Source: Clostridia bacterium
GTDB taxonomy: Bacteria > Bacillota > Clostridia > TANB77 > CAG-508
NCBI GenBank assembly: GCA_900754285.1
Contig: CAAECB010000041.1
Coordinates: 1 to 44,445, forward strand
Reading direction: 5' to 3'
DNA: 44,445 bases
This document shows, one piece after another, positions 1-8,814 of this stretch (its first letter is position 1; each line of letters starts with the position of its first letter). The translations under genes and the position numbers were made by a program. The notes beneath the pieces were generated by a model. The model had not been told where the DNA came from. It made no database searches and saw only the letters and a list, made by a program, of their open reading frames with translations.

Positions 1-1
1 A

Positions 2-250
2 AATAGATTCGCACGAGTTTATTATAATCAAATAATAGATATATATAAAGAAAATAATCCAGTAACAAAAAAGGAGAAAGATAAACAATTACAAGAAATT
101 ATATCAAAAAAAGAATATAAAGAAGAGCTTAAAAAATTAGAAAAAAATGTAACTGATAAAAGAATGAAAATTGCTATAAAGTATTTTTTCTTAAGAGGAA
201 AGTTTATGATAAAAATATTTGTAGCTTTAAATAATATCAGAAAGAAGTGA
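2..250 (+). CDS. C-terminal fragment of a probable glycosyltransferase (5' end outside window)
   Basis: An open frame runs in from the left edge and ends with TGA at 248-250, giving about 82 residues. The fragment is lysine-rich and helical (KKEYKEELKKLEK), then has a short hydrophobic/basic end (FFLRGKFMIKIFVALNN). This resembles the tail of family 2 glycosyltransferases that precede pyruvyl transferases and flippases in exopolysaccharide clusters, and the next two genes are of those kinds. No catalytic motif lies inside the window, so the family call rests on context and tail character only. The stop codon lies inside the first palindromic repeat, so the last residues may have been set by repeat insertion. 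Confidence 0.45.
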   Translation, partial: NRFARVYYNQIIDIYKENNPVTKKEKDKQLQEIISKKEYKEELKKLEKNVTDKRMKIAIKYFFLRGKFMIKIFVALNNIRKK

Positions 251-310
251 TGTTTTTGGGGCCAGACTCAAAAAACACTAATGTTTTTGGGACCGGAGCA
301 AAAAAACATT
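248..310 (+). repeat. Paired 31-nt palindromic repeat, copies at 248-279 and 280-310
   Basis: Two direct copies lie back to back. The first has the GACTC-type core (GGGGCCAGACTC) and the second the GAGC-type core (GGGACCGGAGC). Each is bounded by a short inverted repeat, TGTTTTT on the left and AAAAACA on the right. The first copy overlaps the TGA stop of the upstream frame. There is no T-tract after the arms, so these do not look like ordinary terminators. Confidence 0.85.
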
Positions 311-372
311 ACCCAAAAAATTGAATTGCTAAAATTTGATTTTTGAATTGAATTTGTGAACTTGAGAAGGGA

Positions 373-1416
373 ATGATATTAAAATTGAAAATATATGTGG
401 ATGCATATTTAGCAAAAAATTTAGGAGATGACTTATTTGTAAATATCCTAACAAATAGATATCCTCAACATAAATTTTATGCAATATCAAAAGGAGAAAA
501 AGGATATGGTACTAAAAACTTAAAAGTGTATAATAATAAATATTTATTCAAAGTTTTGAAAAAGTTCCAATGGGAAAAATATTTGGCTAATCATTATGAT
601 TCAGTTGTTACAATTGGCGGAAGTATGTTTATGGAAAAAGATGATGCTAAAAGGGATTTTTCACTAGGGAAAAATAAAAGATATATTTTAGGAATAAATT
701 TTGGACCATATAAAACTCAAGAATATTATAATAATATTCATAATATGTTAAGTAAAGTTGAAGATGTTTGCTTTAGAGATAAGTATTCTTATAGCTTATT
801 TAAAGATTTGCCTAATGCTAGACAAGCTGCAGATATAGTATTTTCAATGGATACATCAAATATAAAAAATACTAATAGGAAAAGAGCTATAATATCAATA
901 ATATCTCCAAAAGATAAAATATCTGAAATTTATCAAGAACAATATGAACAAAAAATGCTTGAATTAATAGATTTTTTGATTAAAAAGGATTATGAAATTT
1001 GTTTGATGTCTTTTTGCAAAGCAGAACATGATGAGGAAGAAATAGAAAGAATTTATGCTAGAATACCAGAAAAACAAAAAAATAGTATAGAAAAATATTT
1101 TTATGATGGAAATATAGAAGAGGCTTTGAATACTATGGCAGATTCTCAGCTAATTGTTGGTGGTAGATTCCATGCAAATATTATTGGCTTAGTTCTTGGA
1201 AAAAGTATTTTACCTGTTTTGTATAGTGATAAGACTTTACATGTTTTACAAGATATGCAATTAGATATTCCAATTATTGATATTAGGAATCTAGATGAGT
1301 TTGATATTGCTTCTATAAATAATGAAGTTCTTACTAGGACTTATAATATTGATAAACAGAAAGAGGATGCGAATATGCATTTTTTAAAACTTGACAAAGT
1401 ACTAGTTGGAAAATAA
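373..1416 (+). CDS. Polysaccharide pyruvyl transferase family protein
   Basis: A 347-residue protein of the polysaccharide pyruvyl transferase family (CsaB/EpsO/PssM-like). These enzymes transfer a pyruvyl group from phosphoenolpyruvate to a sugar of a cell-surface polysaccharide. Family features are the N-terminal KNLGDDLF motif, the central TIGGSMF segment, and the C-terminal GGRFHANIIGLVLGKSILPV block with the conserved R and H. It sits between a glycosyltransferase-like end and a flippase, as in exopolysaccharide clusters. The start is ambiguous. The ATG at 373 is only about 2 nt from the AGAAGG ribosome-binding sequence, while an in-frame TTG at 385 (reading MKIYVDAY) matches the usual family N-terminus but is about 14 nt away. 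Pyruvylated wall polysaccharide is the known ligand of SLH domains, and SLH proteins follow downstream, but the substrate here is not known. Confidence 0.85.
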   Translation: MILKLKIYVDAYLAKNLGDDLFVNILTNRYPQHKFYAISKGEKGYGTKNLKVYNNKYLFKVLKKFQWEKYLANHYDSVVTIGGSMFMEKDDAKRDFSLGKNKRYILGINFGPYKTQEYYNNIHNMLSKVEDVCFRDKYSYSLFKDLPNARQAADIVFSMDTSNIKNTNRKRAIISIISPKDKISEIYQEQYEQKMLELIDFLIKKDYEICLMSFCKAEHDEEEIERIYARIPEKQKNSIEKYFYDGNIEEALNTMADSQLIVGGRFHANIIGLVLGKSILPVLYSDKTLHVLQDMQLDIPIIDIRNLDEFDIASINNEVLTRTYNIDKQKEDANMHFLKLDKVLVGK

Positions 1417-1527
1417 TTACAATTTTGGCTGCGTTAAACTTCATTTAAAATTTAATCAACGTACAAAGCGTACGCCTCATAAATTTTAAATTTGTTTGCC
1501 TTGCCAAAATTTAATTCTTTTCCAACT
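1404..1527. repeat. Foldback (nested inverted-repeat) element at the end of the pyruvyl transferase gene
   Basis: The left arm at 1404-1430 (AGTTGGAAAATAATTAC, then AATTTTGGC) is mirrored by the reverse complement of 1503-1527 (GCCAAAATTTAATTC, then TTTTCCAACT). Inside it, TTTAAAATTTAATC near 1444 faces ATAAATTTTAAATTTG near 1480, around a CGTAC/GTACG core at about 1460-1474. The left arm contains the last codons and the stop of the pyruvyl transferase. No open frame fits inside, so it looks like a MITE-type or foldback element. Confidence 0.65.
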
Positions 1528-1547
1528 GAAATGCAGAAAAAAGTTTA

Positions 1548-1590
1548 GAAAATAATTACAATTTTGGCGGAGTTAAATTTCATTTAAAAC
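1548..1590 (+). repeat. Second copy of the GAAAATAATTACAATTTTGG repeat
   Basis: Starts GAAAATAATTACAATTTTGG and ends TTAAATTTCATTTAAAAC, nearly identical to 1409-1450 in the same orientation. With that copy it brackets the remainder of the foldback element. It ends a few bases before the ribosome-binding site of the flippase gene. A third copy lies at 33806-33847 behind miaB. Confidence 0.75.
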
Positions 1591-1616
1591 GCAAATAGAG
1601 AGGATTGAATTTTACA

Positions 1617-3032
1617 GTGAGTAAAGGAAAAGAATTACTAAAAAATACAGCAATAGTTTCTATTGGAAAAATATGTACGCAATTAATAACATTTTTCTTG
1701 TTACCAGTATATACAGCAGTATTAAGTAATGAAGAATATGGAGTGGTAGATTTATTAAATACATTAACAAGTTTACTATTACCAATAGCAACATTACAAA
1801 TAGAGCAAGGGATATTTAGATATTTGATAGATTGTAGAGAAGATAAAGAAAAGCAAACAACATTAATAACAACAATTTTAAGATTTACATTAATACAAAC
1901 ATTAATATGTATTTTAATATTTTTAGTTTTAAGTCCTTTTATACATAATGAGTATAAATATTACTTAATGGCAAACTTATTAATGGGAATATTTTCAACA
2001 ATATTATTGCAAATATGCAGAGGATTAGGAGATAACACAAAATATGCAATAGGAAGTTTTATAACAGGTGCAATAACAGTAGTATTAAATGTGTTATTCA
2101 TAGTGGCATTTCACTGGGGAGCATATGGAATGTTAGCAGCAACAGCAATATCAAATTTATTATGTGCAGTGTATATTTTTATAGCTAAAAGGCTAAACAA
2201 GTATATAAAACCAAGGAAATATGACAAAAAAGTATTAAAGGAAATAATAAAATATTCAGTACCACTAATACCAAATATGATATCATGGTGGATTGTAAGT
2301 GCATCAGATAGAACAATAATATCAACAGTATTAGGTGTAGCACAAAATGGAATTTATTCAGCAGCTAATAAGTTTTCTGGAGTATTTACAACATTATATA
2401 GTGTATTTAATTTGACATGGACAGAATCAGCATCAATAAATATAAATTCAGAAGATAAAGATGAATTCTTTAGCAAAATATTAGATTTTGTTATTAGATT
2501 TTTTGGAAGTTTATGTTTAGGGACAATAGCAATAATGCCATTTGTGTTTAATATATTAATAAATGAAAAATTTAATGAGGCATATTTTCAAATACCAATT
2601 TTGATAATAGGTTCAATATTTAATATATTAGTAAGTTTTTTGGGGTCAGTATATGTAGCAAAAAAATTAACAAAAGAAATAGCGAAAACATCAGTAATAG
2701 CAGCAGTAATAAATGTAGTAGTAAATGTAGTATTAATAAAACAGATAGGATTATATGCAGCATCAATATCAACATTAGTGGCATATGCAGCAATGTTTAT
2801 ATATAGATGGATAGATATAAAAAAATATGTGAACTTTACAGTAAATAAAGTTTTAATAATGTTATCAATATTAATATATATAATTACAATTATAACGTAT
2901 TACTTAAGGAACACTACAATATCAGCAGTTCTACTTCTAGTAGTAATAGTATTTGCAATAATAGTAAACAAAAATAGTGTTTCATATATTAAAAATATTA
3001 TCAATAAAAAATTAGGAAAAGAAGGGAAGTGA
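1617..3032 (+). CDS. Polysaccharide flippase (Wzx/MATE-like, MOP superfamily)
   Basis: About 471 residues with twelve or more predicted membrane helices spread over the whole length. This is typical of Wzx-type flippases that move lipid-linked polysaccharide units across the membrane. The N-terminus SKGKELLKNTAIVSIGKI followed by LLPVYTAVLSNEEYGVVDL is characteristic of the polysaccharide biosynthesis subgroup. I start it at GTG 1617 because the TTG at 1605 is only 1 nt from the AGAGAGG ribosome-binding sequence and adds four non-conserved residues, but the GTG is 13 nt away, so the start is uncertain. It follows the pyruvyl transferase and ends within a few bases of the next gene, so it is probably co-transcribed with the first SLH protein. 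Confidence 0.88.
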   Translation: MSKGKELLKNTAIVSIGKICTQLITFFLLPVYTAVLSNEEYGVVDLLNTLTSLLLPIATLQIEQGIFRYLIDCREDKEKQTTLITTILRFTLIQTLICILIFLVLSPFIHNEYKYYLMANLLMGIFSTILLQICRGLGDNTKYAIGSFITGAITVVLNVLFIVAFHWGAYGMLAATAISNLLCAVYIFIAKRLNKYIKPRKYDKKVLKEIIKYSVPLIPNMISWWIVSASDRTIISTVLGVAQNGIYSAANKFSGVFTTLYSVFNLTWTESASININSEDKDEFFSKILDFVIRFFGSLCLGTIAIMPFVFNILINEKFNEAYFQIPILIIGSIFNILVSFLGSVYVAKKLTKEIAKTSVIAAVINVVVNVVLIKQIGLYAASISTLVAYAAMFIYRWIDIKKYVNFTVNKVLIMLSILIYIITIITYYLRNTTISAVLLLVVIVFAIIVNKNSVSYIKNIINKKLGKEGK

Positions 3033-3037
3033 TAAAT

Positions 3038-4846
3038 GTGCAGAAAAAACTAAAAGTCTTATTAATATTCCTTGCAATTTTGTTAATTGCAATATTACAT
3101 GCAAATAATGTAAAAGCAACAGATGAAGTTGCTTCAGGCAAATGTGGAGATAATATTACATGGTCTTTAAATAATAAAGGAACATTAAAAATATCAGGAA
3201 GTGGCTATATGTATGGGTATCGTGATACAAGTACAAATGTTACAGAAAGCCCATGGGCTAAATATCAATCTCAAGTAAAAGAAATTGTATTTGATGGAGA
3301 TATTAAATCAATAGGAGACCGTGCTTTTGAATATAATACAAACATTACAAGTATTGTGTTACCAGATAGTATACGAACAATAGGAGTAAGAGCATTTGCG
3401 GAATGTACAAATTTGCAAAGTATAAAAATTTCAGACAATATTGCAAGAATATGGGAAGTTGCTTTTTATAAATGTACAAGTTTAAAAAATGTAACTTTAA
3501 AAAGCAATGTAATGTATTTATATAAATATGCATTTGCAGAATGTACATCATTAGAAAGTATTATATTTGATTGTGAACATGTTGGGATAGAGGATGACGA
3601 AACAGTAATTAGTCAAAATACAATGATGATAGGATACAAGTATACTGGAGTAGACAATTATGCAAGATATTATGGCAGAATATTTAAAAATATAAAAACA
3701 GGTGAAGTGGTAAAAGTAAAAATAACACCAAAATCATTTTTAGAATGTTTACCAACTAAAAATGTTCAAGCAATTGGAATAACTAGTATTGAAGGATATT
3801 CGCTAAGTGCTGATAATGATGATATAACATATGATACAGCTTTTTGCAACGAAAAACAAACAGAAAATGATACATATAAAGCAATAAAAGCTAAAGTGGA
3901 TGAGATTATAAAAGATTGCACAACAGATGAACAAAAAGCAAAAGCAATAACAACTTGGGTTATACAAAATATGAATTATCAATATTTTTATATGACACCT
4001 GCAAAAATTGAAAGTATATATAATGCATTTAATAATTTAACAGGAAGTTGTGAAACATATACAATGCTTGAAAATTATATGTTATATTTAAGTGGAATAC
4101 CAACAGCAACAGTAACAGACCTTTCACATGAATGGACAGCAGCATATATAGATGGAAAATGGGTATATATAGATTCAACAGGAGGTATATATGGTACAAA
4201 TAGAAAGCCATTAAGAATTGTATATGCATATAGTGGAAAAATATATGTTATTGATGATCCAACAATAAAACCTAAAGTAGTAACAGATATAAAGGAAGTC
4301 CCATTTGTAGATGTAAAAACAACTGATTGGTTTTATAAAGCAGTAAAAGATATGTATAATAAAAAATATATGTCTGGAACATCAACAAAAACATTTTCAC
4401 CAGAAAGCAAAGTAACAAGAGGAATGATAGTAACAGTATTACATAATATGGAGAAATCTCCATATATATCAGATGCAAGCAAATTTTTAGATGTTCAAAA
4501 TCCAAAAGACTATTATTATATGGCAGTAAAATGGGCAGCAAAAAATAAAATAGTAAGTGGATATAGTAATGGAAAATTTGCACCAAATGACCCAATTACG
4601 AGAGAACAATTAGCTGTAATATTAAATCAATACTGTAATTATAAAGGAAAATATAAAGCATCAACAGCAAATCTTTCAAGTTTTAAAGATAGCAGTAAAA
4701 TATCAAATTATGCAAAATGGGGAATGAATTGGGCAGTAGGAAACAAAATTATAAATGGTTCAAATGGAAAGTTAAATCCACAAGGTACAGCAACAAGAGC
4801 AGAAGCAGCAGCAATGTTAAGTAACTATTGCAAATCAATAAAATAA
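3038..4846 (+). CDS. Secreted LRR / transglutaminase-like protein with triple SLH anchor
   Basis: About 602 residues, predicted extracellular. A signal peptide (KVLLIFLAILLIAILHA, then VKA) is followed by BspA-type leucine-rich repeats (LRR_5: IKSIGDRAFEYNTNITSIVLPDS and related units, roughly residues 60-180). Next comes a transglutaminase/cysteine-protease-like core with a visible catalytic triad: Cys338 in GSCETY, His364 in LSHEW, Asp379 in YIDST. Three SLH domains occupy about residues 425-602 (motifs TRGM, TREQ, TRAE). Such anchors bind pyruvylated secondary wall polysaccharide. GTG 3038 is preferred because GAAGGGA at 3021-3027 is 10 nt upstream; an earlier in-frame GTG at 3029 is too close. 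It almost abuts the flippase stop. Whether it cross-links or cleaves is not visible from sequence. Confidence 0.88.
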   Translation: MQKKLKVLLIFLAILLIAILHANNVKATDEVASGKCGDNITWSLNNKGTLKISGSGYMYGYRDTSTNVTESPWAKYQSQVKEIVFDGDIKSIGDRAFEYNTNITSIVLPDSIRTIGVRAFAECTNLQSIKISDNIARIWEVAFYKCTSLKNVTLKSNVMYLYKYAFAECTSLESIIFDCEHVGIEDDETVISQNTMMIGYKYTGVDNYARYYGRIFKNIKTGEVVKVKITPKSFLECLPTKNVQAIGITSIEGYSLSADNDDITYDTAFCNEKQTENDTYKAIKAKVDEIIKDCTTDEQKAKAITTWVIQNMNYQYFYMTPAKIESIYNAFNNLTGSCETYTMLENYMLYLSGIPTATVTDLSHEWTAAYIDGKWVYIDSTGGIYGTNRKPLRIVYAYSGKIYVIDDPTIKPKVVTDIKEVPFVDVKTTDWFYKAVKDMYNKKYMSGTSTKTFSPESKVTRGMIVTVLHNMEKSPYISDASKFLDVQNPKDYYYMAVKWAAKNKIVSGYSNGKFAPNDPITREQLAVILNQYCNYKGKYKASTANLSSFKDSSKISNYAKWGMNWAVGNKIINGSNGKLNPQGTATRAEAAAMLSNYCKSIK

Positions 4847-4852
4847 AATTAA

Positions 4853-4960
4853 GGTGTTTTCGGGGACGGACTCAAAAAACACCTTAAATAAAAAAATAGA
4901 AAATAGCAAAAATAAGAAATAAAGGGAAAGGTGTTTTTTGAGTCCGTCCCCGAAAACACC
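4853..4960. repeat. Palindromic repeat pair in perfect inverted orientation
   Basis: The 31-nt copy at 4853-4883 (GGTGTTTTCGGGGACGGACT, ending CACC) is reproduced exactly as its reverse complement at 4930-4960, separated by 46 nt of AAATA-rich sequence. Both share a private base change (TTTTCGGGG rather than TTTTTGGGG). This means one copy was made from the other or the pair moves as a unit. The first copy begins 7 nt after the stop of the preceding gene. Confidence 0.9.
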
Positions 4961-4986
4961 TTTGAAAAAAGTAAATAGGAGGAATA

Positions 4987-6051
4987 ATGATGAAGAAGAA
5001 ATTTTTAGTAACAGCAATAATAGCTGTAGCATTTATAATCCTAAATATTACTACATCAAAGGCGGTTACATATGACAAAGGAGCATTTAGTATAACATTA
5101 CCAAACAGTTATAATAGTCAAATAAAAAATTTAACAAATGAAATTCTTATACAAACATCAGATTCTATGAGAGCAATAGGATTACAAGCATCATCAGGAA
5201 GCTATTCTTTGGTAATAAATGATACATATATGGAAGCATTAGCAAATGAATTTACAAAAAAAAGTTATAAGGTTAAAAGCAAAAAGTTAATAGAACATAA
5301 TAGTTGCAAAGGTGTAAGAATGGAACTACAAAGTACAGAGTCAAATACTACAGTTTATACAATTAGCTATAATTTTATATCAGATAATTATTCATATATG
5401 TTACTATTTATGTCAGTAGATTCAAATGGAATATCTACTAGTGATGAAAATGCAGTGTATAATTCATTTAAAATAAAAGATACAGTAAAAAATTCAAATG
5501 GAATACCTTTTACAGATGTATCAAAAAGTAATTGGAGCTATTCAGCTGTAAAATATGCATATGAAAATAAAGTAATGTCAGGAACTAATTCATATACATT
5601 TGCACCAAATGATAAAGTAACAAGAGGAATGTTGGTAACAATGTTACATAATATGGAAAAATCTCCATATATATCAGATGCAAGCAATTTTTCAGATGTA
5701 CAAAATTCAAATGAGTACTATTATATGGCAGTAAAATGGGCAGCAAAGAACAAAATTGTAAGTGGTTATAGTAATGGAAAATTTGGACCAAATGACCCAA
5801 TTACAAGAGAACAATTAGCTGTAATATTAAATCAATATTGTAACTATAAAGGCAAATATAAAGCTGTAACAGCAGATTTTTCAGGATTTAAAGATAGTAA
5901 TAAAATCTCAAGTTATGCAAAATGGGGAATGAATTGGGCAGTAGGAAATAAAATAATAAATGGTTCAAATGGAGTTTTAAATCCACAAGGAACAGCAACA
6001 AGAGCAGAAGCAGCAGCAATGATAAGTAATTATTGCAAAACAATAAAATAA
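4987..6051 (+). CDS. Secreted protein with small N-terminal domain and triple SLH anchor
   Basis: A 354-residue secreted protein. Signal peptide at residues 1-26 (FLVTAIIAVAFIILN, cleavage near SKA). An N-terminal domain of about 130 residues begins with AFSITLPNSYN and ends before residue 165. It has alternating beta-like segments (SYSLVIND, GVRMELQST, TVYTISYNF, YSYMLLFMSVD) that recall PsbP/DcrB-like domains, but I cannot assign it securely. Three SLH domains fill residues 170-354 and are almost identical to those of the neighbours (DYYYMAVKWA, GYSNGKF, TRAEAAAM). The ribosome-binding site AGGAGG lies just before a double ATG. It appears to be a minimal SLH-displayed module in the same tandem family. 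Confidence 0.82.
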   Translation: MMKKKFLVTAIIAVAFIILNITTSKAVTYDKGAFSITLPNSYNSQIKNLTNEILIQTSDSMRAIGLQASSGSYSLVINDTYMEALANEFTKKSYKVKSKKLIEHNSCKGVRMELQSTESNTTVYTISYNFISDNYSYMLLFMSVDSNGISTSDENAVYNSFKIKDTVKNSNGIPFTDVSKSNWSYSAVKYAYENKVMSGTNSYTFAPNDKVTRGMLVTMLHNMEKSPYISDASNFSDVQNSNEYYYMAVKWAAKNKIVSGYSNGKFGPNDPITREQLAVILNQYCNYKGKYKAVTADFSGFKDSNKISSYAKWGMNWAVGNKIINGSNGVLNPQGTATRAEAAAMISNYCKTIK

Positions 6052-6057
6052 AATCAA

Positions 6058-6130
6058 GGTGTTTTTGGGGACGGACTCAAAAAACACCTGATTGAAAAAA
6101 TGTTTTTGAGGACGGAGCAAAAAAACACTA
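6058..6130 (+). repeat. Palindromic repeat pair, direct, at 6058-6088 and 6100-6130
   Basis: The first copy is GACTC-type (GGTGTTTTTGGGGACGGACT) and the second GAGC-type (TTTTTGAGGACGGAGC). They are separated by 11 nt and start 7 nt after the stop of the upstream SLH gene, with the same spacing as at 4853 and 8729. Confidence 0.88.
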
Positions 6131-6163
6131 CCTAAAATATAGAAAATAAAAGAGGAGGAGTAA

Positions 6164-8722
6164 ATGAAAAAGATTAGAAATATATTACTAATATTTTTAT
6201 TAACATTTATATTCTTCTCTTTTAGTAGTTATTCAAAATGCCAAACTATTGAAGGAGAAGAAACACTAGAAGCAGAAGAAAAAAATAAACCAAGTCAAGC
6301 ATATAAAAAAGAAGAAAATGATGGAATAGCCTTGATGAGTACAGGGGATACTGTATACACAGAAGGCAATTATAAATATAAAATTCAGAAAGACTATTTT
6401 ATAGCAACAACAGATGTAAATAACAAAATAATCTCACAAGAAACAACAGATATAGCAATAATAACAGAATATACAGGTACAGAATCTACAGTAACAATTC
6501 CAAAAACACTAGGAGGAAAAAGGGTTTATCAAATAGAAGAAGGAGCGTTTTATAAAAATACATCAATAAAAAAATTAATAATACCTGATAAAACGGTAGG
6601 ATACATAGGAATTGGAGCATTTGCAGATTGTACAAATTTGGCAGAGGTATTTTTTGGAAATTGTGTAAATAATATAAGTTATTATGCATTCCAAAATACA
6701 GCTTTAACATCAATAAAATTACCATCATCAGTAGAACAAGTATTAAATACAGCATTTTTTCATTGCGAAAAATTAATAAATGTAACAATAGATAGTAATA
6801 ATGTGCATTATAAAGCAATAGAAAATGTAATTTATAAGATAAATGGAGATGGAACTTTAAATTTAATATTATATCCATATGCAAAAAAAGCTCAAGTATT
6901 TACAATACCAACAAATGTAAAGGTGATATATAATGAATCAATAATAAATAATTATGTAGAAGCAATAAACATACCAGCTTCAACAGAAGAGATAGATATT
7001 TCTTTATATGCGTTTACAACTCCAAATTTGAAAACTATAAATGTAAATTCAGCAAATCCAAATTATACTGTAATTGATGGAGTTTTGTTTAGCAAAGATA
7101 AGAAAAAGATGTGTTTTTATCCATCAGGAAGAACAGCAACAACATATATTGTACCAAATGGAACAACAACTATAGATGAAAATGCGTTTTATAATTCAAG
7201 CAATTTACAACATATAAATATAGCAAATACAGTAAATAGAATTGAATTGCGAGGATTTTCATATGCCAGAGGATTACAAGAAATAACAATACCTAGTAAT
7301 GTAACATATTTTGGAGCACAATTATTTATGGAATGTCCAAATCTAAAAAAAGTAACAGTAAGTGCAAATTCTGATGTACTTTCATACAGAACATTTGATG
7401 AGTGTCCAATTTTAGAAGAAGTAATAATAAATGGAAATATAAAAACATTAATAGAGGGATCATTTTATAAATGTCCAAAACTAACAAAAATAACATTACC
7501 AAATAGTCTTGAAAGAATAAATTCTAGAGCTGTATTTGACTGTGAATCATTAAAACAAATAACAATACCAGCAAATGTAGTACTAATAGAGAAACCAGCA
7601 TTTTATAATCACTTAGAACCAGGAAATGATTATTGGGCAGATACTAAATTTGATGTATCAAAAACAAAATTGAAATTGCAATCAGATGGAAATTATATGG
7701 CAATTTATGATTATCAAGTAAAAGGAACAAGATATTATGATAAGGCATATGCAGTATTAAATCTTGTAAATCAAGAAAGAAAGAAGCGTGGATATAGTGA
7801 GCTAACAATGGACAAAGACCTTCTTGAAAATGCAATGCAGAGAGCAGAAGAAATAGTAACATATTTTGAACATGAAAGACCAAGTGGACTAGATTGCACA
7901 ACAGCAATAACTCAAAAGTATTGGTATGCAGCAGAAAATATAGCATTAGGGCAAAATACAGCAGCATCAGTAATGAATGCATGGATGAATTCACAAGGAC
8001 ATAGACAAAATATATTAGAGAGAAATTATTCAAAAAGCATAGGAATTGGATGTTATTTAGCAGATGATGGAACATATTACTGGACACAAATTTTTACAGG
8101 TGGAACACCACAAACAGTAACAATGCCGCAAAATAAACAAACAACACCAACAATAAAAATATTAATGAATAGAGTACCATTTAGAGATGTAAAATCAACA
8201 GATTGGAGCTTTAATGCAATAAGAGACAGTGTAAGCAATAAAATGATATTAGGTTATAATTCAACAAAATTTGCGCCAAATGAAAAAATGACAAGAGGAA
8301 TGATAGTAACAATATTACATAGAATGGAAGGATTACCTTATGTGTCAGATGCAAGCAAATTTTCAGATGTTCAAAATTCAAAAGATTATTATTATATGGC
8401 AGTAAAATGGGCAACAAAAAATAAGATAGTGAGTGGATATAGTAATGGAAAATTTGGAGCAAATGACCCAGTAACAAGGGAACAACTAGCAGTAATATTA
8501 AATCAATATTGTAAATATAAAGGCAAATACAAATCAATAACAGCAAATTTAGCAAGTTTTAAAGACAGTAATAAAATCTCAAGCTATGCAAAATGGGGAA
8601 TGAATTGGGCAGTAGGAAATAAAATAATGAATGGTTCAAATGGGGTTTTAAATCCACAAGGAACAGCAACAAGAGCAGAAGCGGCAGCAATGTTAAGTAA
8701 TTATTGCAAAACAATAAAATAA
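6164..8722 (+). CDS. Secreted LRR / CAP-domain protein with triple SLH anchor
   Basis: An 852-residue surface protein. Signal peptide (NILLIFLLTFIFFSFSSYS), a low-complexity acidic/lysine linker, then many BspA-type LRR_5 units (about residues 90-500; for example ITLPNSLERINSRAVFDCES). A CAP/SCP domain follows at about 520-645, with the cavity residues His570 (FEHERPSG), Glu591 (AENIALG) and His613 (GHRQNIL). Three SLH domains run from about 670 to the end. Bacterial CAP proteins are secreted and of mixed or unknown function, so no reaction is assigned. A clear AGGAGGAG site precedes the ATG. The LRR type matches the first SLH gene (3038-4846), whereas the next gene uses a different LRR type. 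Confidence 0.9.
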   Translation: MKKIRNILLIFLLTFIFFSFSSYSKCQTIEGEETLEAEEKNKPSQAYKKEENDGIALMSTGDTVYTEGNYKYKIQKDYFIATTDVNNKIISQETTDIAIITEYTGTESTVTIPKTLGGKRVYQIEEGAFYKNTSIKKLIIPDKTVGYIGIGAFADCTNLAEVFFGNCVNNISYYAFQNTALTSIKLPSSVEQVLNTAFFHCEKLINVTIDSNNVHYKAIENVIYKINGDGTLNLILYPYAKKAQVFTIPTNVKVIYNESIINNYVEAINIPASTEEIDISLYAFTTPNLKTINVNSANPNYTVIDGVLFSKDKKKMCFYPSGRTATTYIVPNGTTTIDENAFYNSSNLQHINIANTVNRIELRGFSYARGLQEITIPSNVTYFGAQLFMECPNLKKVTVSANSDVLSYRTFDECPILEEVIINGNIKTLIEGSFYKCPKLTKITLPNSLERINSRAVFDCESLKQITIPANVVLIEKPAFYNHLEPGNDYWADTKFDVSKTKLKLQSDGNYMAIYDYQVKGTRYYDKAYAVLNLVNQERKKRGYSELTMDKDLLENAMQRAEEIVTYFEHERPSGLDCTTAITQKYWYAAENIALGQNTAASVMNAWMNSQGHRQNILERNYSKSIGIGCYLADDGTYYWTQIFTGGTPQTVTMPQNKQTTPTIKILMNRVPFRDVKSTDWSFNAIRDSVSNKMILGYNSTKFAPNEKMTRGMIVTILHRMEGLPYVSDASKFSDVQNSKDYYYMAVKWATKNKIVSGYSNGKFGANDPVTREQLAVILNQYCKYKGKYKSITANLASFKDSNKISSYAKWGMNWAVGNKIMNGSNGVLNPQGTATRAEAAAMLSNYCKTIK

Positions 8723-8728
8723 AACTTT

Positions 8729-8790
8729 AGTGTTTTTGGGGACGGAGCAAAAAAAATTAATGTTTATTGAATCCAGCCCCAAAAACATCA
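8729..8790. repeat. Palindromic repeat pair in inverted orientation
   Basis: A GAGC-type copy at 8729-8760 (GTGTTTTTGGGGACGGAGC) is followed at once by a degraded reverse-oriented GACTC-type copy at 8759-8790 (TTGAATCCAGCCCCAAAAAC). The pair begins 7 nt after the stop of the CAP gene and ends before the ribosome-binding site of the giant LRR gene. Confidence 0.8.
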
Positions 8791-8814
8791 ATAAATAAAA
8801 GGAGATAGCAAATA

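Noticed and set aside
248..310. Short repeats in pairs suggest a CRISPR remnant
   Set aside because: No regular spacers, no more than two copies per locus, mixed orientations and no cas genes.
6058..6130. Palindromic repeats as ordinary rho-independent terminators
   Set aside because: The arms have T-runs on the 5' side and A-runs on the 3' side with no U-tract following, and copies occur inside coding sequence and upstream of genes in either orientation.
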